From: Rudanella sp.
GTDB taxonomy: Bacteria; Bacteroidota; Bacteroidia; Cytophagales; Spirosomataceae
DNA length: 8,673 nucleotides
Assembly (NCBI GenBank): GCA_026785985.1
Contig: JAJAYX010000020.1
Coordinates: 1-8,673, forward strand
Direction: 5' to 3'
Part shown: in pieces, positions 5,283 to 8,673 of the stretch
Layout of the letters: every line of letters starts with the position of its first letter
Numbering within the stretch: position 1 is the stretch's first letter
Position numbers and translations under genes: made by a program
The notes under the pieces: generated by a model
Told to the model about the DNA's origin: nothing
Databases searched by the model: none
What the model saw: only the letters and a program-made list of their open reading frames with translations

Positions 5283-8200
5283 CTATTTCTTCCTGATATA
5301 AGCCAGTAAGTCGCTCATGTCGGGAACCGAAATAGCCTGCTCCAGGCCTTCGGGCATGGCCGAGTTGGGGGTGGCAGTCAGGCGTTTTACGCGGCTGGCC
5401 GCAATGGTCTGCTGCTGCCCACCCATGAGCCGGAGCGTGTAGGAAGTGGGTGTTTTGGCGGCCATAATCCCCTCAACGGTTGTGCCGTCGGTTAGCTCCA
5501 CCTGCCAGTACTCAAACTTGTCGGCGATGGCCCGGCTGGGTATCAGAATGCTTTCGAGGATGTTGGCCGCCGGACGGTTGCGAAGTGAGTTCAGTTCGGG
5601 GCCAAACGCAATGCCCTCGCCGTTGAGCTGATGGCAGGGAGCACAGGTACGGGCAAAAATAGCCTTGCCGTTGGCGGCCCTGCCGGTTTGGTTCAGGCTG
5701 GGCTGATAAGCCGCCAGAACGGCCTCGCGGGTGAGCCCCCCGTTGGCCAGCACCTTCCGGGCTTTGGCCCGCAGCCGGAGGTCGTCGTTGTTCATGAGAC
5801 GGACCATCTGCCGCCAGCTCAGGCTTTCCCGCTTAACGGTTCCCCCGGCTACTGCGTCGAGCAGGAGGCCAGTCCAGCTTTCGCGCTTCATAAAAGCGTC
5901 GATGGCGGTGGCCTGCAGGGCCTTCGGTAAGGTGCTCCACTGACTAAACAGGTAGCTGCAGGGCTGATTGTCAGTCGAATTGTCGAGCGTTTTCAGAGCG
6001 GCAAACTGCACCGTCATTGATTCGCTGGGACGAACGAACGTTTGGAGCAACGGCGGCTGACCAACCGGGTTTGCCAGCGAGAGCAAATACACCGCATCGG
6101 CCCGCAGGGCTTCGTTGGCCAGGCGGTTTTGGGCAATTGGCCAGGCGGTTTTTCGGGCAAATTCGCTGGCCGACCGGGGCAAGCCTACGGTGCCGAGCAA
6201 CTGCAGGGCTGCCTGCCGCAGGGTCGGTTCGGTTTGGGCAGAGAACTGGTTCAGGAGCTGTTGCTTGTCGGCATCCGTTAGCCCTGCCGGCACCGACGTG
6301 TTGGCCCATACTTGCTGCATACCCGTCAGCAACGACGCCCGCACCGGCCCACTAGCCGTGGAATTCAGGGCCAGGTTCAACAATTGGCGAATGCTTTTTT
6401 CCTGCCGGGTATTGGCAATGGTTGCCGCTGCATACAGCAGGAAGTTGCGACTAGCCTCCGTGTTTTTGTTGGCGAACCGACGCAGGGCCTCTGCCAGCAG
6501 GTTGGTTTCGCGGCCCGGCGCCGACGAGAGGGTGGCTATCTGCACCCATTTGTCAGTTAGGTCGCGCTCCAGAATGGTCAATTGGGCGGCTGTTATGGCG
6601 GGCGTTTGGGGTAAGTTACCCAGGGTGCAAGCCAGCTGATAGCGAACCTTTGGGCTGGGGTCGTTGCGGAGGGCGAGTAGGGCGGGCGTGAGCTGAGGAA
6701 AACGGGCGAGGTGCCGCTCGGCAATGCGGAGGGCGTTTTCGCGAACGCCGGCGTTTTCGTGAGCCAGATTGTCGGTCAGGGTTTGGGTATCAATGGCCTG
6801 TAATCCGTCGAGCAGCCACAGGGCATGCACCCGGGCTTCGGGCCGTTTGGTGGTGCGGGCCAGCTCGCGCAAGCCGTCAATGGCCGGGCTTTTCCGCTCA
6901 AACAACAGCCGTTGAGCCGTTCGGCGATACCAGCCATTGGGGTTTTCGAGTTGGCTAATCAGGTCTTTGTCTGCCATCTTCGACAGGTTCAGCCTGCCGA
7001 GCCAATCCATGGGCAAGCCACTTTTCGGTACAATCCGGTAAATCCGTCCTTTGTTGGTACCCGCATACAACGCCCCGGATTGGTTCACCTCGTCTGACAT
7101 CCATTCGGGGTGTTCCACAATTTGCCGGTAATAATCAACCACATACAGGGCACCATCGGGGCCTACATAAAAATTTACGGGCCTGAACCAGGCATCTTTC
7201 GAGGTCAGAAAATCACGGGTACTGTCGATGCGGCTGGCCGAAAAACTGGCCCCGTTATCGCGGATGCGGTCCACATGCACAAGGTTATGAACGGGTTCAG
7301 CCACAAACGTAGTGTTGTCGTTATACAGTGTCGGAAACGCATTGCCGTTGTACCAGGTAACGCCACAGGCCGACGAAATAACACCCACATCGGTTAGCAA
7401 CTGGTGATGCGGGTTTTCGGTGGTGGGAAACACCTCACAGGCATCGTTGTGGTCGGAGATGGACTGGGTTGCATCGGGAATAAGCAGGTTCGGATTACGC
7501 CTGAGGTAGCGGGCCGCAATGGCTTCGTGGTAGAGGTGCTTGGCGTTTTCGGTCAGGAAATGGTGTCCCCAGGGGTCAAAGGTGTGTCCAAACTGACTTT
7601 CGCCCGAGAGAGCCTCCAGTTCGTAGCTGTCGGGCCTGAACCGAACGTTACGGTCTTCGCCGTTTTTGCCCAGCGTGGGTGCTTTGGGGTTATCGGGGAA
7701 GCGGATTTCGGCCCCTTCGTCGGCGAACTCCTTCTTGCAAACGGAGGGCGTGATGGCCCATTGGTGAGCCATGTAAATCCAGTTGTCGATCCCGAAAATG
7801 GGATTGTTGAGGTTGTGTTGGGGGTTGGAGCGCGCAAACCCGGTCAGCAACGGTTTTTTGAGGTCGGCCCGGTCGTCGCCGTTGGTGTCTTCCAGATACC
7901 AGACGTAGGGCGGGTCGGTCACGATCAAGCCCTTTTTCCAGCGCATCAGGCCCGTGGGCAGAATCAGGCTATCGGCCCATACCACGCTTTGGTCGGGGTA
8001 TCCATCGGCGTTAGTGTCTTTGAGGAGTTTTACCTGACCCGTGCCCGACAGGTCGAGTGGGTAGCCGTGCATCTCAATCACAAACAGGCGGCCATCTTCG
8101 TCAATTTCCATGGCCACGGGGTCGGCAATGAGCGGTTCGGCGGCTACCAGTTCAACCCGAAACCCCTCGGCTACGGAGAGGCCATCAAGCGCTTTTTGCA

Positions 8201-8291
8201 ACTCGGGCGAGAGCTTGGGGGGCGTTCCAACGGGCCGTTGCTGGCAGGTGAGCAGCAGGGCGCAAATGAGGGTGAGAATCAGCGTTTTCAT
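5283..8291 (-). CDS. PVC-type dehydrogenase: propeller, HEAT repeats, haem domain
   Basis: This 1002-aa envelope protein resembles the membrane-bound dehydrogenase / PVC-type haem-binding family (TIGR02604 N-terminus, TIGR02603 C-terminus). The family is thought to oxidise sugars or similar substrates and pass electrons through its haem; the substrate here is unknown. A signal peptide (1-15) ends at Cys16, a possible lipid attachment site, though the preceding LLT is a poor lipobox. A beta-propeller-like region follows (about 38-425), with DPVAMEIDEDGRLFVIEMHG, NPQHNLNNPIFGIDNWIYMA, and two DxNxDxxxD loops (92-100 and 135-143) resembling EF-hand calcium sites. Residues about 430-850 look like alpha-helical HEAT-type repeats (for example HENAGVRENALRIAERHLA). 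The C-terminal cytochrome domain (about 862-1002) has CAPCH (Cys883, Cys886, His887), GPELNSL and a closing DLLAYIRKK. The ATG complementary to 8289-8291 starts the signal peptide directly. I found no convincing -7 box upstream. It appears to be transcribed alone. Confidence 0.88.
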   Translation of the reverse strand: MKTLILTLICALLLTCQQRPVGTPPKLSPELQKALDGLSVAEGFRVELVAAEPLIADPVAMEIDEDGRLFVIEMHGYPLDLSGTGQVKLLKDTNADGYPDQSVVWADSLILPTGLMRWKKGLIVTDPPYVWYLEDTNGDDRADLKKPLLTGFARSNPQHNLNNPIFGIDNWIYMAHQWAITPSVCKKEFADEGAEIRFPDNPKAPTLGKNGEDRNVRFRPDSYELEALSGESQFGHTFDPWGHHFLTENAKHLYHEAIAARYLRRNPNLLIPDATQSISDHNDACEVFPTTENPHHQLLTDVGVISSACGVTWYNGNAFPTLYNDNTTFVAEPVHNLVHVDRIRDNGASFSASRIDSTRDFLTSKDAWFRPVNFYVGPDGALYVVDYYRQIVEHPEWMSDEVNQSGALYAGTNKGRIYRIVPKSGLPMDWLGRLNLSKMADKDLISQLENPNGWYRRTAQRLLFERKSPAIDGLRELARTTKRPEARVHALWLLDGLQAIDTQTLTDNLAHENAGVRENALRIAERHLARFPQLTPALLALRNDPSPKVRYQLACTLGNLPQTPAITAAQLTILERDLTDKWVQIATLSSAPGRETNLLAEALRRFANKNTEASRNFLLYAAATIANTRQEKSIRQLLNLALNSTASGPVRASLLTGMQQVWANTSVPAGLTDADKQQLLNQFSAQTEPTLRQAALQLLGTVGLPRSASEFARKTAWPIAQNRLANEALRADAVYLLSLANPVGQPPLLQTFVRPSESMTVQFAALKTLDNSTDNQPCSYLFSQWSTLPKALQATAIDAFMKRESWTGLLLDAVAGGTVKRESLSWRQMVRLMNNDDLRLRAKARKVLANGGLTREAVLAAYQPSLNQTGRAANGKAIFARTCAPCHQLNGEGIAFGPELNSLRNRPAANILESILIPSRAIADKFEYWQVELTDGTTVEGIMAAKTPTSYTLRLMGGQQQTIAASRVKRLTATPNSAMPEGLEQAISVPDMSDLLAYIRKK

Positions 8292-8377
8292 ACGAATGGT
8301 AAAGTCAGGTTTGTCTTAATTTTTCCTAAATCCCGACCTGCATTCTCAATAGATCGGGTGCTTTAACGGGAAACCCC

Positions 8378-8385
8378 TATTTTTG
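8378..8385 (+). promoter_or_regulatory. candidate -7 box for ftsX
   Basis: TATTTTTG matches the Bacteroidota -7 consensus TAnnTTTG exactly on the plus strand. I see no TTG at the expected -33 position. If used, transcription would start near 8391 and give a leader of roughly 135 nt containing the inverted repeat arrays before the ftsX ATG at 8528. Confidence 0.4.
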
Positions 8386-8436
8386 TAGCAGCACGGCCCT
8401 ACTTCCAATGGATGGTGCCTGGCATCGTTGACAATA

Positions 8437-8519
8437 ATGGATAATGCACAATGGAAAATGGCGTTCTGCGAAGGAAACTACTCGTTTTCATTGTTAGTTA
8501 CCCATTCCCCATTATTCAT
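8437..8519. repeat. inverted pair of 7-bp repeat arrays upstream of ftsX
   Basis: The left arm has ATG-led units at 8437, 8444, 8451 and 8458 on the plus strand, with exact 7-bp spacing. The right arm has the same kind of unit on the minus strand: CAT on the plus strand at 8489, 8503, 8510 and 8517, with one degenerate unit at 8496, again in 7-bp register. About 27 bp separate the arms. Units such as ATGGATA, and ATGGGTA on the minus strand, match those at 5042-5076. The arms are only partly complementary, so a transcript could fold into an imperfect hairpin. The array lies in the presumed leader of ftsX, ending 8 bp before its start codon. Confidence 0.65.
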
Positions 8520-8527
8520 TGCACCCT

Positions 8528-8673
8528 ATGGCTCGTAGAAAGAAAAAAGTTGGTCGATACCCCGGTGGCCTAATCCTGTTCAGCATGACAGTGGCCCTGT
8601 TTCTGATTGGTTTTTGCGGATTACTGGCCCTTCAATCCAAACGGTTAGTGACCTATATCCGTGAGAATTACGA
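8528..8673 (+). CDS. ftsX: cell division protein FtsX, N-terminal part (cut by window end)
   Basis: FtsX is the membrane subunit of the FtsEX complex, which couples ATP hydrolysis by FtsE to activation of peptidoglycan hydrolases at the division site. Only 48 complete codons are present. They show a short basic cytoplasmic tail (MARRKKKVGRYPG), a first membrane helix (about 14-34, with LILFSMTVALFLIGFCGLLAL), and then the start of the periplasmic part (SKRLVTYIREN). This order matches Bacteroidota FtsX as I remember it. The ATG at 8528 is the first in frame and gives the usual short tail. The upstream leader carries inverted 7-bp repeats, and a -7-like box lies at 8378-8385. Assignment rests on a short N-terminus, so it is good but not certain. 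Confidence 0.8.
   Translation, partial: MARRKKKVGRYPGGLILFSMTVALFLIGFCGLLALQSKRLVTYIRENY

Noticed and set aside
7404..8366. 320-codon open frame on the plus strand
   Set aside because: It lies antisense to the PVC-type dehydrogenase, whose frame has a signal peptide and family motifs. The plus-strand translation shows no recognisable domain, and long antisense frames are common in GC-rich genes.
8437..8519. CRISPR-like array
   Set aside because: The units are 7 bp with no unique spacers, arranged as facing arrays, and no cas genes are present.

Overview
The window looks like chromosomal DNA from a member of the Bacteroidota, most likely the Cytophagales (Spirosoma-like). The reasons are a DUF1599-type gene placed divergently from folP, a cytochrome-c peroxidase with a long Bacteroidota-style N-terminal extension, a lipoprotein-like PVC-type dehydrogenase with a C-terminal haem domain, an FtsX of Bacteroidota type, and TAnnTTTG-like -7 boxes instead of sigma70 hexamers. 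The genus is inferred from remembered family features, not from a search.

Layout. At the left edge is the 5' part of a DUF1599-family gene on the minus strand (1-188), broken by an in-frame TAA. Its start codon lies 5 bp from the divergent folP (194-1087, dihydropteroate synthase). folP converges on dprA (1075-2184, minus, DNA-processing protein) with a 13-bp overlap of the 3' ends. The next 534 bp (2185-2718) hold no intact gene. They contain what looks like a decayed, frameshifted plus-strand gene (about 2368-2639) that runs into a clear hairpin terminator (2656-2695). Then comes a cytochrome-c peroxidase gene (2719-4083) that stops after its first haem domain, so its C-terminal haem half is missing. 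An Ada-like gene follows (4198-5049; AraC-type DNA-binding domain fused to an O6-methylguanine-DNA methyltransferase domain). A heptameric repeat overlaps its stop codon and a hairpin terminator follows. The largest gene (5283-8291, minus) encodes a 1002-aa PVC-type propeller/HEAT/cytochrome-c protein. The window ends with the first 48 codons of ftsX (8528-8673), preceded by inverted arrays of the same heptameric repeat.

How the genes relate. There is no single pathway. folP (folate synthesis), dprA (handling of incoming single-stranded DNA), ada (repair of alkylated bases) and ftsX (cell division) are housekeeping or stress genes. The peroxidase and the PVC-type protein are both haem proteins of the cell envelope, but they sit on opposite strands and have no visible link. 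Most genes appear to be separate transcription units.

I see no convincing new multi-gene system. The most unusual signals are the ATG-led 7-bp repeat arrays at two sites (5042-5076, and the inverted pair at 8437-8519), one covering the ada stop codon and one lying between a candidate promoter and ftsX. Next is the cluster of three damaged genes within about 4 kb, which is either real decay or a sign of sequence error.
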